In this document: positions 1 to 9,791 of the stretch, one piece after another | How the letters are laid out: each line of letters begins with the position of its first letter | How positions within the stretch are numbered: the first letter of the stretch is position 1 | Origin: Nitzschia sp. pyKryTriq1 | Taxonomy: Eukaryota > Bacillariophyta > Bacillariophyceae > Bacillariales > Bacillariaceae | DNA length: 64,000 bases | Assembly (NCBI GenBank): GCA_956465555.1 | Contig: OY101124.1 | Span: forward strand, 1,302,001-1,366,000 | Direction: 5' to 3' | Program-made: the position numbers and the translations under genes | Notes under the pieces: model-generated | The model's database searches: none | What the model was told of the DNA's origin: nothing | What the model saw: the letters and a program-made list of their open reading frames with translations, nothing else

Positions 1-1
1 T

Positions 2-553
2 CGCATCAAGTGCTTGGCGTATCATGGAGAATTGAACAGCGTGGTACGATCCGAGAATCTGAATAAATTCCGCCGTGGAGCAGCTGCAGGAAGATCCTCG
101 GAGGATGCTGAGCTTGAAGACGACGAGGTGGAGGGCTACTCAAACGTCCTCATTTGTACAGACCTCGCTGCCAGAGGATTGGATATCCCACAAGTCGATC
201 ACGTCATCATGTTTGACTTTCCTTTGAACGCCATGGACTATTTGCATCGGAGCGGGCGGACGGCACGAGGTGCTGGCCGGGGTAAGGTAACTGCCCTGGT
301 AGCGAAACGAGACAAGGTACTGGCAACCGCTATCCAGCAAGCCGTCATGAAGGGGGAGACGCTGGATGGCTTGTCATCGCGCAAGTCGGATTATCTTCCC
401 GGAGCCAGGTTCGGGGCTCAGCCAAAGAAAAAGAGCAGTTTCGAAACGAGCAAGCGTGGAAGTGACGCCGGTCGAGCAGGTGCAGGTCAGAAGACGAAGT
501 CTTCGGGATCGGGAGCGAGACGCTCCACCAACAACAAGAGCTTTCGCAAGTAA
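2..553 (+). CDS. DEAD-box ATP-dependent RNA helicase, C-terminal part (5' end outside window)
   Basis: The reading frame is open from the first bases and ends at a TAA at 551-553, giving about 183 residues of a helicase C-terminal (RecA-like 2) domain. Visible motifs are AYHGE near the start, [12 protein letters not shown] (motif V) and HRSGRTARG (motif VI, the arginine finger region). An acidic insert ([12 protein letters not shown]) lies before motif V. After the domain comes a basic Ser/Gly/Lys-rich tail ending KSFRK, typical of RNA-binding helicase tails. The stretch [19 protein letters not shown] resembles the plant organellar RH39/RH50 type, so an organellar or ribosome-assembly role is possible, but the N-terminal targeting part is missing. 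The helicase family call is firm; the subfamily is inference. Confidence 0.93.
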   Translation, partial: RIKCLAYHGELNSVVRSENLNKFRRGAAAGRSSEDAELEDDEVEGYSNVLICTDLAARGLDIPQVDHVIMFDFPLNAMDYLHRSGRTARGAGRGKVTALVAKRDKVLATAIQQAVMKGETLDGLSSRKSDYLPGARFGAQPKKKSSFETSKRGSDAGRAGAGQKTKSSGSGARRSTNNKSFRK

Positions 554-1477
554 AACAAATCCAAATCCACAAGTACTACCACTGTCCGTTTCTCATCAAT
601 AGTGTTGGAAATAGTAGTATGAACATGTTTCTATAGCGATCGTCAGGAGCCAACCTGTTCTCACATGGTGATCACTGATAGAACAACATACTACTAATAT
701 CAGACACGAAAATCTACTAGTAGTGCGTAGAGCTACTATGTACTTACAGAATAGTATACATAGAGAGGAAGCGGGGGCCACCGACGTATCCCCGCCCATT
801 CATCCCCCCTGCGCTACATACCGGTAGCTCCCCGAAACATGTTTTTTGTCGAATTCAGGAGACTACCGTACTACTGTACTCGCACTGCGTACTGTACGAG
901 TACGGCACAGTAGCAGTACTGGTACTGTACAAGTACACCACCGTAGGATACCGGTAGGGAAGTGGAAATATGTGTGCTGGCGTCGAAGTCATTACCGTAG
1001 TTACAGAACGCGTACAGTACTGTGGGTGGACGGGTTCTCTCGAGTCTACCGGTACCTGGTACAGTACCAGAGTACCTGGTACTGTACCAGTACATACCGG
1101 TACGTACTTGAAACGCGGGTGAGGAGCAGAGAACCATTGGGTATGGTTCTCTGGTGAGGAGTGGTGAGGAGTGGGGCGAGGAGGAGGCGAAGGACCGCGC
1201 TTATGCGCGATCGAGAAAGGTTTGTAGGGCGAAGGCCGAAATTCCGAACTTTTCAAGGAACCGCGCCGCCCGCCAAACAAGATACTCTTACGTCGACGAC
1301 GAGCTTTTCGACAATATTGCACTTTCTCCTCTCATCACTCGTCGTCGTTGGAAAGGGAAGAAAGATATTGCTGCTCCAGTTTTTTGTGAAGACACATTCG
1401 TTTCCATAAATCGATCAAGTCTTCATTCGTAAGCAAATTGAAGCAAACTCTCAATTTCTTGTGTGTTGCAAAGAAAA
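554..1477. repeat. Intergenic region with GTAC-rich palindromic tract
   Basis: No supported gene. From about 870 to 1105 the DNA is crowded with GTAC-centred words (GGTACC, GTACTGTAC, TACCGGTA) on both strands, giving Tyr/Val-rich spurious frames. The last 300 bases or so before 1478 are the probable promoter and 5' leader of the PEP carboxylase gene. Confidence 0.7.
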
Positions 1478-4400
1478 ATGTTGAGAACTACTTCTGCTGC
1501 TGCCCGAAATGTGGCCCGTGCCGCTTCGTCTGGTTTGCGACTTGCCAGTGCAAAGCCGTCGGCGGGTGTGACTGCCGGTGGCCGTGCTAGTCGTCATATT
1601 GCCATGGCTGAGACCTTTGCGTCTCCTCAAGGACTCCGGTTTTTGAGCTCGTACTCCAGTTTCCGTGAACCCGGGTCGCTCTTTGAAGTTGTTCCTCTCA
1701 ACGAAACCTCTGATAGCATTTCTCCTCCGCCTGCGACGCAAGATCGAGATGCTCCTTTGAGGGCCGACGTTCGAACCATGGGTTCTGTTCTCGGACAGAT
1801 CATCCGGGATCATCATGGCGACGCCATCTTCGAGAAGATCGAAGACTTTCGCGCCCATGCAAAGAGGTGGCGTGAGGCCGGGGCTGGACGTGACCCTTCC
1901 AAAGCCGACGAAGCCAAGAAAACCTTTGACGAGTTGGCGGGGCTCTGTGCCGGCTTGACCGACGAAGAACTTCTCATCATTTCTCGCGCCTTCACCCATT
2001 TCTTGGCCATTGCCAACTCCGCTGAAGCCCACCACCGCATCCGGCTGTTGAGTCAAATGGAGAGTCAATACTCGCTTCCGGACAAGCCAGACTCGTGCGG
2101 CGGTCTTCTCCACAAATTGGTGGAAGAAGGAAAAAGCCCTAATGAGATCTTTGAGTGTCTCTCAACGCAGCAGACGGAACTTGTCCTGACAGCTCACCCG
2201 ACCGAAGTCAACCGTCGCGTAATTTTGGAAAAGCAACGACGAGTCCAAAAGGTAAGACAGAGTCTACAGGCCCAAATTTTATTCATTGCTTCACCAATCT
2301 CACGCATTTTCTTTGTTATTTTTTTCACATAATAGATCCTGACTCAGGCTGATGCTTTGCGTCAAAAGTCGACGAACTCCGATTACACCCAGGCTCAATT
2401 GGATTTGGCTTTGCAGCGAGAAATCTCAAGTTTGTGGCAAACTGACGAGGTCTCTCGCACCAAACCGACCCCTCAAATGGAAGCTGAACGTGGAACCTTG
2501 GTAGTCGAAAACGTCTTGTGGGATGCCTTGCCCAGTTACTTGCGTAAACTGAGTGCCAACATGGAAGCTACGATTGGCAAGAAATTGCCATTGGATGCGG
2601 CTCCCGTGATCTTTTCCAGTTGGATGGGAGGTGATCGTGACGGAAACCCCAATGTTACCCCAGCGGTCACTCGTGAGGTCATCATGAAGCAACGTGCACA
2701 AGCTGCTGGTTTGTATGCTCGAAATTTGAGGAAATTGGAACGTGAATTGACTCTAAGAGAATGCTCACCTGAGCTCCGAGCCGTCGTTGGCGATGCGCCA
2801 GAACCCTATCGCGCGATGATCTGGCCTGTAAGTCGAATGGATGGACACAATTGCTGGACTGGAATGCAACGTAGTGAAATGCAACGTAGTGAACTAACCT
2901 TGTTGGATATTATTATATCTTTTGGAAATATTGCAGATGATCGAAAAATTCGAAAACACCAAGAAGTGGGCAGAAGCCCAACTTGCATCGAATGTCGTCA
3001 TCAAGCCAGATCTTGAAAACGTCTATGTCAGCAAGGAAAAGCTTATGGAAGACCTTCAGATGATGCACAGGTCTCTGTGTTCCACTGATGATGAAATCAC
3101 TGCTGATGGATTCTTAACTGATATCATCCGTAATGTGGCTGCCTTTGGATTGCAAATGGCGACCTTGGACATTCGAAATGAAAGTGATCGCCACGAAGAG
3201 GCCGTGGACTGCATCACTCGTTTCCTTGGACTTGGAAGTTATTCGCAATGGGATGAAGATACAAAGTGCAACTGGCTTCAGCAACAGTTGGCATCTCCAC
3301 GCCCGTTGATCCGACCTGGTGTGTGGTATGAGCATCCCGATATTTTCACACCCACAAGCATTGACACATTGGAAACGTTCACAATGATCGCCGAACAGTA
3401 CCCTGGCAGTTTGGGAGCCTATGTCATCAGTCAAGCGACGTGTGCAAGTGATGTTATGGCTGTTTTGATGCTCCAAAAGGATGCTGGTGTGAAGAAGCCC
3501 CTTCGTGTTGCGCCCCTTTTCGAAACTTTGGGTGACTTGAAGGGTGCAGCAGCCACCATGAAAAAGTTGTTTAGTCTTCCGGGATACATGGGAGAGATCA
3601 ACGGAAAACAGGAGGTCATGATTGGATATTCCGACTCGGCGAAGGATGCTGGTCGACTGGCTGCTAGCTGGGCACAGTATGAAACCCAAGAGGCACTGGT
3701 AAGTCTATGTAAAGGAATGTGGAGTGTGTCCAGAAGCAACTTGAAACTAACAACGCCATTCGATCAAATTCTTAGGCTAAAGTGGCCAGCGATGCTGGGG
3801 TCGACATGACTTTCTTCCATGGTAAAGGAGGAACTGTTGGACGGGGAGGAAACCCTCAAACTTTTTTGGCTATCCTGGCGCATTGTCCAGGCACCATCAA
3901 TGGAAAGTTCCGTGTTACGGAACAAGGTGAAATGATCAACCAAAACTTTGGTTACATCGATCGTGCGGAGAGAACTATGGACATTTACACGGCTGCAGTT
4001 TTGGCTGAGAAGCTCACCGAAAGAAAGACACCACCCCCTGAATGGCGAGCAATGATGAACAAGCTCTCGGACATCAGTTGTGAGGCTTACCGTAAGGTTG
4101 TCCGTTTCGACGAGCGATTTGTGCCATACTTCCGATCTGCCACTCCAGAGCTGGAGCTAGCTAGTCTCAACATCGGATCACGTCCAGCAAAGAGAAAGGC
4201 AACCGGAGGCGTGGAGAGTTTGCGTGCTATTCCATGGAACTTTTCATGGACCCAGACTCGGTTCAATTTGCCGACATGGCTTGGTGTCGGTCAGGCGTTC
4301 CATACTGTACTGGACAGCGACGAAGAAAAAACTCTCCGAGAAATGTACAACGAGTGGGGCAGCTTCAAGACAACCGTCGATTTGGTTGAAATGGTGCTCG

Positions 4401-4735
4401 CCAAGTCGGAGCCTACTGTCGCTGCACACTACGAAAGTATGCTAGTAAGTGATCCAAAGGCGTTGGAATTGGGACAAGAGCTACGCTCGTTACATCTGAA
4501 CACAGAAGACGCGGTTCTCAGCTTGACGAACCACGTAGAATTGAGCGAGAACAACCCTATGCTGAAACGCTTGTTGAATGTGCGAAACCCTTACGTCGAT
4601 TGCCTAAATGCGTTGCAAGCGGAGACCCTCAAGAGAATTCGGGGCTACGACGAAGGACAAGAAAGCAAGGTGCTGAAGGATGCGCTGATGACTACGATCA
4701 CGGGGGTTGCCAACGGCATGGGCAACACCGGCTAG
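1478..4735 (+). CDS. PEPC: Phosphoenolpyruvate carboxylase, mitochondrial-type presequence
   Basis: Four exons: 1478-2251, 2336-2827, 2937-3698, 3776-4735, all phase 0, giving 995 residues, the usual length. It carboxylates PEP with bicarbonate to oxaloacetate. Motifs in order: TAHPTEVNRR (about 239-248), MGGDRDGNPN (about 354-363), APLFETLGDL, GYSDSAKDAGRLAASWA (about 650-666) and FHGKGGTVGRGGNP (about 689-702). The C-terminus is GMGNTG*, where the common ending is QNTG, so the terminal NTG is kept but the preceding Gln is Gly. The start is the ATG at 1478; the frame upstream has no other ATG. The N-terminus (MLRTTSAAARNVARAAS, Arg/Ser/Ala-rich, without a hydrophobic core) looks like a mitochondrial presequence. 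One diatom PEPC is known to be mitochondrial. Intron 2 holds a 15-base tandem duplication at 2863-2892. Confidence 0.97.
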
Positions 4736-5019
4736 GTGTTTGCGAAGAAACTCGTTCATGGTCGTGTTAATAAGACGTGTACATCGTACTAGTGTTGAAA
4801 TTACTTTACATTTTTTTCCTACTGATGTATGTCCCACATCATACTTGAAGGCCTAGTAATACTTCGGACACAATACTCCGCCCAGCACGTGTGTGAAGGA
4901 CAACCTCTTACGGTAGTTCGTGTGGTAGCGTAATAGCGCAGTCTGGAGCAGCGTCCCCTTCCCTACGTGCACAGCAGTACCAGCCATGAGTAGCAGTTTG
5001 TACTCTACTAGAGAGAACA

Positions 5020-6618
5020 TCAAACATCACCATCCCCACCATCATTGCTACGAGACCGCCGGTCCGGTGGTGACTGTTCGTCGACCTGTCTGTAATGCGC
5101 TGCGAGGGCTCGCAAATAGTCAGCCGAGGGAGCGGTGGTCCCGCCAGTCCTATCGCTCGTCATCGTGTGTTGCTGTTGCTGCGTTTGGAGTAGTAGAAGG
5201 GAAAGCAACGCTTGGTTCGTCAGTGCTGCTGGTAGCTCAGCGGTTTGTCCCCTCCCCTGCGAGGAGGAGGACAAACGAGAACTACCCTCCGACCTCTGTG
5301 AATCGCCACCTGCAGGTCGATGTCCAGATAGACTTTCTCGGGAAGCCGGCAGAAGAAGTGAACGCAACATGTTTGTGGCATCAGCAGCCCTGTTCAATGA
5401 GGAAGGAGCACTTTGGCCGCCTTGGGCCAAGGATGCATCACCCATACCTGTACCACCAAGCAAAGAAGAGCTTGAGGGGAGTCCCAGTAAAAGCCTTTCC
5501 ATTGGAGATAAGTTTGGCTGCGCGTATGCTAGTGGCTGCAAGAGGAGGCTCCTTGTTGGGTCGCCAAGATCCGCTTCTCTCTGAGAACGCTGGTTGTGCT
5601 GAAGTAGTAAAGCAATCCTAGAAAGCTCATCATGAGCAAGAGAATCACCAATGCCACCATACGCAGCGGGACCAAGCCCAACCAGTGGCGAAGGTCGAGT
5701 TGCCAACGGAGGAGACGATGATCCTGCTCGTCTAGTACCAGCAAGACCAGCAGCGACTGCTCGCCTCAATTGCTCCTCTTGGCCCGCAACAATCTCTTGA
5801 GCCAGTTGCTGTTGGCGGAACAAAGACAAAGCGGAAAGTTGAGAAGCTTGAGGGTCACCAGCGTGCCGTGAAAGTAGTGCCGATAGTGCCGGGTTCCCAC
5901 CGGCAGAAGGAAGCAGATGGTGCTGAGAAGGAGGCCGGCTATCCACGGAGGCAATCTGCGGCGATTGTTCTTGTCGGACTCCTCCTCTCGCAGGCAGCAT
6001 GGCACTGTGTGCCCCACTCTGACTCATGTAACTCGTTGCATACTCCTGGCCTTTGGAATCCATGGTGGGTCGCAACACTTTTGCTGGCGAGGCTCCACCT
6101 TCCGAGGATTCTTCTCCCTCGGAAGAACTTCCGCCGCCAGTCTTCTTGCTGCTCTTGTAGTGGCCAACAAACCTTAATGCCTGCTTCGTCTTCTCTAACA
6201 CAGTATCTTTTTCTACAACTACCCATCGCTTGGCTTGCTTCTTCTTAGTTTTTGTTTCTCCCTGGTCGCCATCGGGATTCGTAACGTGTTCCCCTTCGAC
6301 TTGCTTAATGAACCGAGCACCGTTTGCTTTAACACTCCGGATCGCTTTTCGTGCGATCTTTTCCTTTTCTTTGCGTTTCTTTGTTGCCAAATAATCAGGC
6401 TGATACGAATGGACGATGTTTCTATACCGCTTATTGCCGGGGTGTTCGTTCGGACCAATCCCTCTGCCCATCATAACGTCAAACTCCCCTGGGACATCTA
6501 TGAACGTTCCGGCGACAGGACTCTCTGTGTCGCCAGATGTCTTCCTATTTCCTTGAGCGACCGGGCTTGTCATGATGTGCGGGGAACTGTCGCTTGGGTA
6601 GGCAGGGTCCATTAACAT
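5020..6618 (-). CDS. DUF6824-domain protein with long low-complexity C-terminus
   Basis: Single exon, 532 residues. Residues about 45-170 match the DUF6824 domain that is expanded in diatoms: FDVMMGRGIGPNEHPGNKRY, then a basic helical segment (ATKKRKEKEKIARKAIRSVK), GARFIKQVEG and a WVVVEKDTVLEKTKQALR block. The remainder is Ser/Leu/Gln-rich and looks disordered, with runs such as SLLLLQTQQQQH. The domain's biochemical role is unknown; the basic region and Gln-rich tail would suit a nuclear DNA-binding or transcriptional role, but that is inference. Two in-frame ATGs (6618 and 6612) are possible starts. The plus-strand frames over this gene are antisense shadows. Confidence 0.82.
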   Translation of the reverse strand: MLMDPAYPSDSSPHIMTSPVAQGNRKTSGDTESPVAGTFIDVPGEFDVMMGRGIGPNEHPGNKRYRNIVHSYQPDYLATKKRKEKEKIARKAIRSVKANGARFIKQVEGEHVTNPDGDQGETKTKKKQAKRWVVVEKDTVLEKTKQALRFVGHYKSSKKTGGGSSSEGEESSEGGASPAKVLRPTMDSKGQEYATSYMSQSGAHSAMLPARGGVRQEQSPQIASVDSRPPSQHHLLPSAGGNPALSALLSRHAGDPQASQLSALSLFRQQQLAQEIVAGQEEQLRRAVAAGLAGTRRAGSSSPPLATRPSPLVGLGPAAYGGIGDSLAHDELSRIALLLQHNQRSQREADLGDPTRSLLLQPLAYAQPNLSPMERLLLGLPSSSSLLGGTGMGDASLAQGGQSAPSSLNRAADATNMLRSLLLPASRESLSGHRPAGGDSQRSEGSSRLSSSSQGRGQTAELPAALTNQALLSLLLLQTQQQQHTMTSDRTGGTTAPSADYLRALAAHYRQVDEQSPPDRRSRSNDGGDGDV

Positions 6619-8498
6619 CTACCCGTAGTCTTCTGTCTATCGATTGGAATATCACGTTCAGTTGGGGTACTGGTAATTTTGTCGGACGATGATTGCAATA
6701 ATGTTATGTGAGAGGTGAGGAGTCGTCAGTCGCCCACTACTGGTGCCGGTACAATGATGTTTCGTGCAGCACAGCATAGGAGTACCGTACTGTAGTTTGC
6801 GCTAATACCAGGTACACCTGCTGGGACCTGCCACTGTACACGCACTACGGTACCGACGGCACGCTGTCAGCTGGAGAATACAACAACATGAGAATACTCG
6901 AAGCAGTTTCCGTCCGGGTGGTGGTACGTTTTGTGCACAGTGGATTGGAGGTTCTCGCTTTATACTCGTACCGGTATCACGCATGAGCAGCCAGAGTAGC
7001 ATTCCCCCTTCGACCTTAATTTCTTTTTAAAAAAAAAAGAAATGATAAGCGCGCACGTGCACGCGCCGGTGCCTGTTTGCGAAGCTCCGGCTCGAAAACG
7101 CAACTAACTGCAAGTACTGTGCGAAGTCGACCTAACTAATGTGCAGTACAGTACAGTAGTTCAATAAATAATGTCTTGAAGTAGTCTGCGAACCGGAGAC
7201 TGCTTCTCCGACTGTCCCTATATATGCGCATATACAAAAAATCAGATTGTTCTCGTCGATCGTTTCTATCTTAAAGTGGGTGCAACGACTCGTAGTTACG
7301 GGATTCAATTCGTGATTTAAAGTAGATGAAATTAAAAGAAGTGAGACTATTTTTCTGGGGTGTTTTTGAGAGATGAATCTTTTGTAATCGTGAAGTAGTC
7401 GTGAAGTGTCAGGGGCACGAACGACTTATCATAAATGTAGTGGTGATGGCGATCTTGGATGTCTTGTGAAGTTTGTGAAGTAAGGATCGTCTCTAGTTGA
7501 TATGCATTGGTCATTGACGGCGGTGTCACGACTAGTAGGAACGCTATGACGTCACGCAGTGTCAGGATGACGTCGAGGGAGGGACGGACGGACCGATGAC
7601 GTCGACAGGACACTGCAGTGGGCCTTGTTTGTTAGTTGTTCCCGTCGAAAAGTATTAAGTAGTACAAAATCAATAATAAGAAAAAAAGAACACACTAACT
7701 TTCTAGAGGAAAAACAACATGCTTGCGTTATTCTAGTGGCGGGATTGTTTTGCTCTGTTTCGTCGTAAAAAAATATGTGCTAAACTGCACGTATGCGAAG
7801 TTCTGTAATGCTGAAAAGAAAGTGGACATTTTTTTTAAAAAACGAACTCCATAGCTAGACGCACAGTACGAACGTAAACAATCCACCAGTAGGGGGGCGA
7901 AAATGCGCTCGGTCGGTAGGTGGTGTGCCTCTCTTTATCGTGTGCTGATGATGAGTTAGTGTTGACCATAAATCTCGGCTTGAAGGGAAAGTACAGGTAT
8001 TCTTCCGAAAAGCGCAAGTGGGCTTATTTATAAAAGTAACCATATGTGCGAATTGGCGGAGAACAACATGACACATTCGGTACTGTAATACCGTAGCTAC
8101 CGGTGAGTGGTCCCGTTCGCTCCTGTTCGTTGCTAAGCTTGTTGTTTGTTGTTGTACTTTACCGGTACAGTATTCCATATCGGTACCAGGTACATGTACC
8201 GGTACCGTTACATACCGAACACAGTACAGTCGAATGCTTTCGCGCGCGCCGCGGTTCCCGTGATTCATTCATTCATGCATTCATTCGTTTTAGCGAAACA
8301 ATCTCGCCACAATTTGACCCTCGCAAGACAGAAATCTGGAATCTGAATTCTGATACCTTCCACGCCCAGAGCGATTGATGTGGATTGTAATATAACTCGT
8401 AGATCATCTTCTTACCGGTTGCTCTTCTTATTTCTTTGAGCTCAACGATAGTCGAATTTTTTTAAAGGTTTGCAGAGAGGACTGACTGTGTAGAAAGA
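6619..8498. other. Long intergenic region between divergent genes
   Basis: No supported gene in about 1.9 kb. It contains a poly-A tract near 7028-7039, a cluster of three TGACGTC boxes (7547-7603), a short GTAC-rich patch at 8160-8225 and an ATTCATTC/ATTCATGC patch at 8263-8288. It must hold promoters for the DUF6824 gene (leftward) and the 8499 gene (rightward). Confidence 0.6.
7547..7603. promoter_or_regulatory. Cluster of three TGACGTC (CRE/aureochrome-type) boxes
   Basis: A full palindrome TGACGTCA lies at 7547-7554, followed by TGACGTC at 7568-7574 and 7597-7603, spaced 21 and 29 bases. TGACGT is the core of diatom CO2/cAMP-response elements and of the site bound by aureochrome bZIP light receptors. 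The cluster is about 930 bases from the start of each flanking gene, so its target is unclear. Confidence 0.5.
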
Positions 8499-9461
8499 AT
8501 GCTCGAGAAGATCCCTACACGTGGTGTCTCCGTTTCCGGCTTTGGCCAAGCTACTGGAACGGGTGTCGACAAGAAAGAAATGACATTGGTCTTTTGTGAT
8601 CACGTTGGAGAGTCAAACGCAAGGCAAAGTGATGATCATCAGAGCTGGCGCAGGATGCGAAAGTCTAAGATTCCATCCACAATCATCATTGGGCACTGCG
8701 CACCGCCTTCGCCTTTGCGTCAAGATGGTATCGACTTCCAGCACAGTATTGATTCCGAAGACAACGATTGCTCCTCCTCTCTCGGAACATTGCACAGCTG
8801 CATCAGCCTTCTGGAAAGTGGGATGAATACGACTGATTGTCGAATTGGGATGGAACGGTTGATGAAGCTCGTCAATTCGGAACTCGTCAATTTCCAGAAG
8901 GAAGGTTCCATTGCCCAAGCGTTGGTTTGCGGTGCTGAAGTTGGATGTAGATTCGAAACGCAGCGCTTGAGAAAGATTTTCCTCTCCTGTTTTTCGCATG
9001 ATGCTTCACTTTTTTATGATCAGGGAATTTCCAGCGACAGCTCTTCAGCGGATGGCACTGATGACAACTCGAGCCTCACTGACAACTCGCACAAAGCCCT
9101 GCAGGAGCTGAAATTACCCGCCCTGCGAGTTTTGGCCTCGGCTCTGAATTTGATTGCCATGTTAGATCAATCTGTTACCAGCAAAGTGGACTTGTCTTCA
9201 ACCTTTTGGGTGGCAATCCTGGGAAATATGGCGGAGATGACCGAAGTCGTTGCTGATAGTCGTATCGAAGCGACTCTGTCAATCAAGTGCATTCGCTTGC
9301 TGTACAATATGCAGCCAAAGATAATGGAGCCCTGCATTCGATATTCCTTACTGCCCTATCTCATACATGCCTATGAGTTTGGGAAGGAAAATGGGGATCG
9401 AATGTTGTTTCGGGAAACTGAAAAGATCTTGAAGCCCCTGGGGGTCGAGCTCAACTTTTGA
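8499..9461 (+). CDS. Unrecognised helical protein, related to the neighbouring convergent gene
   Basis: Single exon, 320 residues, ATG at 8499. I do not recognise a named family. The N-terminal 95 residues look unstructured. Residues about 95-315 are helix-rich and repeat-like, with GSIAQALVCG, ALRVLASALNLIAML, STFWVAILGNMAEM, IEATLSIKCIRLLYN and LLPYLIHAYEFGKENGD, in the manner of ARM/HEAT-type helices. The same order of blocks occurs in the C-terminal half of the convergent gene at 9792-11396 (GSIAKRLRRAF, TPFWARVLQVLVYNL, LEAALSAKCLRILE, VAPLLKTAHEFGKDHH), so the two look like paralogues. The N-terminal VEVQRR-containing domain of the neighbour is absent here. Confidence 0.75.
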   Translation: MLEKIPTRGVSVSGFGQATGTGVDKKEMTLVFCDHVGESNARQSDDHQSWRRMRKSKIPSTIIIGHCAPPSPLRQDGIDFQHSIDSEDNDCSSSLGTLHSCISLLESGMNTTDCRIGMERLMKLVNSELVNFQKEGSIAQALVCGAEVGCRFETQRLRKIFLSCFSHDASLFYDQGISSDSSSADGTDDNSSLTDNSHKALQELKLPALRVLASALNLIAMLDQSVTSKVDLSSTFWVAILGNMAEMTEVVADSRIEATLSIKCIRLLYNMQPKIMEPCIRYSLLPYLIHAYEFGKENGDRMLFRETEKILKPLGVELNF

Positions 9462-9791
9462 GCGTCATCCCAGTCATCCAGTCCCGGTCGCTTTTGTACT
9501 ATTCTTCCTACGTGTGTTTGCAACATGTGTATTGAGCTCCATTGAGTTATCGACAATTCGGCCAACAATGTTGTCATTTGTAGCTTTCAAAAGGAGCAAC
9601 TATTCAAGTGTTGCCCATGCGATTTAATAGGAATCAATCGATCAGACAGTTGCGTTTAATGGGATGCATGAGTCACTTGCTGTTTCTGTAGGTCAATGGT
9701 GTCAGGTTAAAAAGCTTTCTATTCTATTAATAGCTGTTACACGAGCGCGTGCTCTAGATATTGCGCGACGTGGGTATCCATTTGTTTTGTG
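9462..9791. other. Convergent intergenic region
   Basis: 330 bases between two converging stops. No gene or recognisable element seen; it must hold both 3' ends. Confidence 0.6.

Noticed and set aside
855-1322. Tyr/Val/Arg-rich open frames on both strands
   Set aside because: They are translations of the GTAC-rich tract; composition is unlike a protein and no domain is visible.
5135-5584. Plus-strand frame opposite the DUF6824 gene
   Set aside because: Antisense shadow of the Ser/Leu/Gln-rich coding region, with no recognisable domain.
7347-7613. Small minus-strand frame (88 codons) with a hydrophobic stretch
   Set aside because: No family, no plausible signal cleavage and it spans the TGACGTC cluster; regulatory DNA is the simpler reading.
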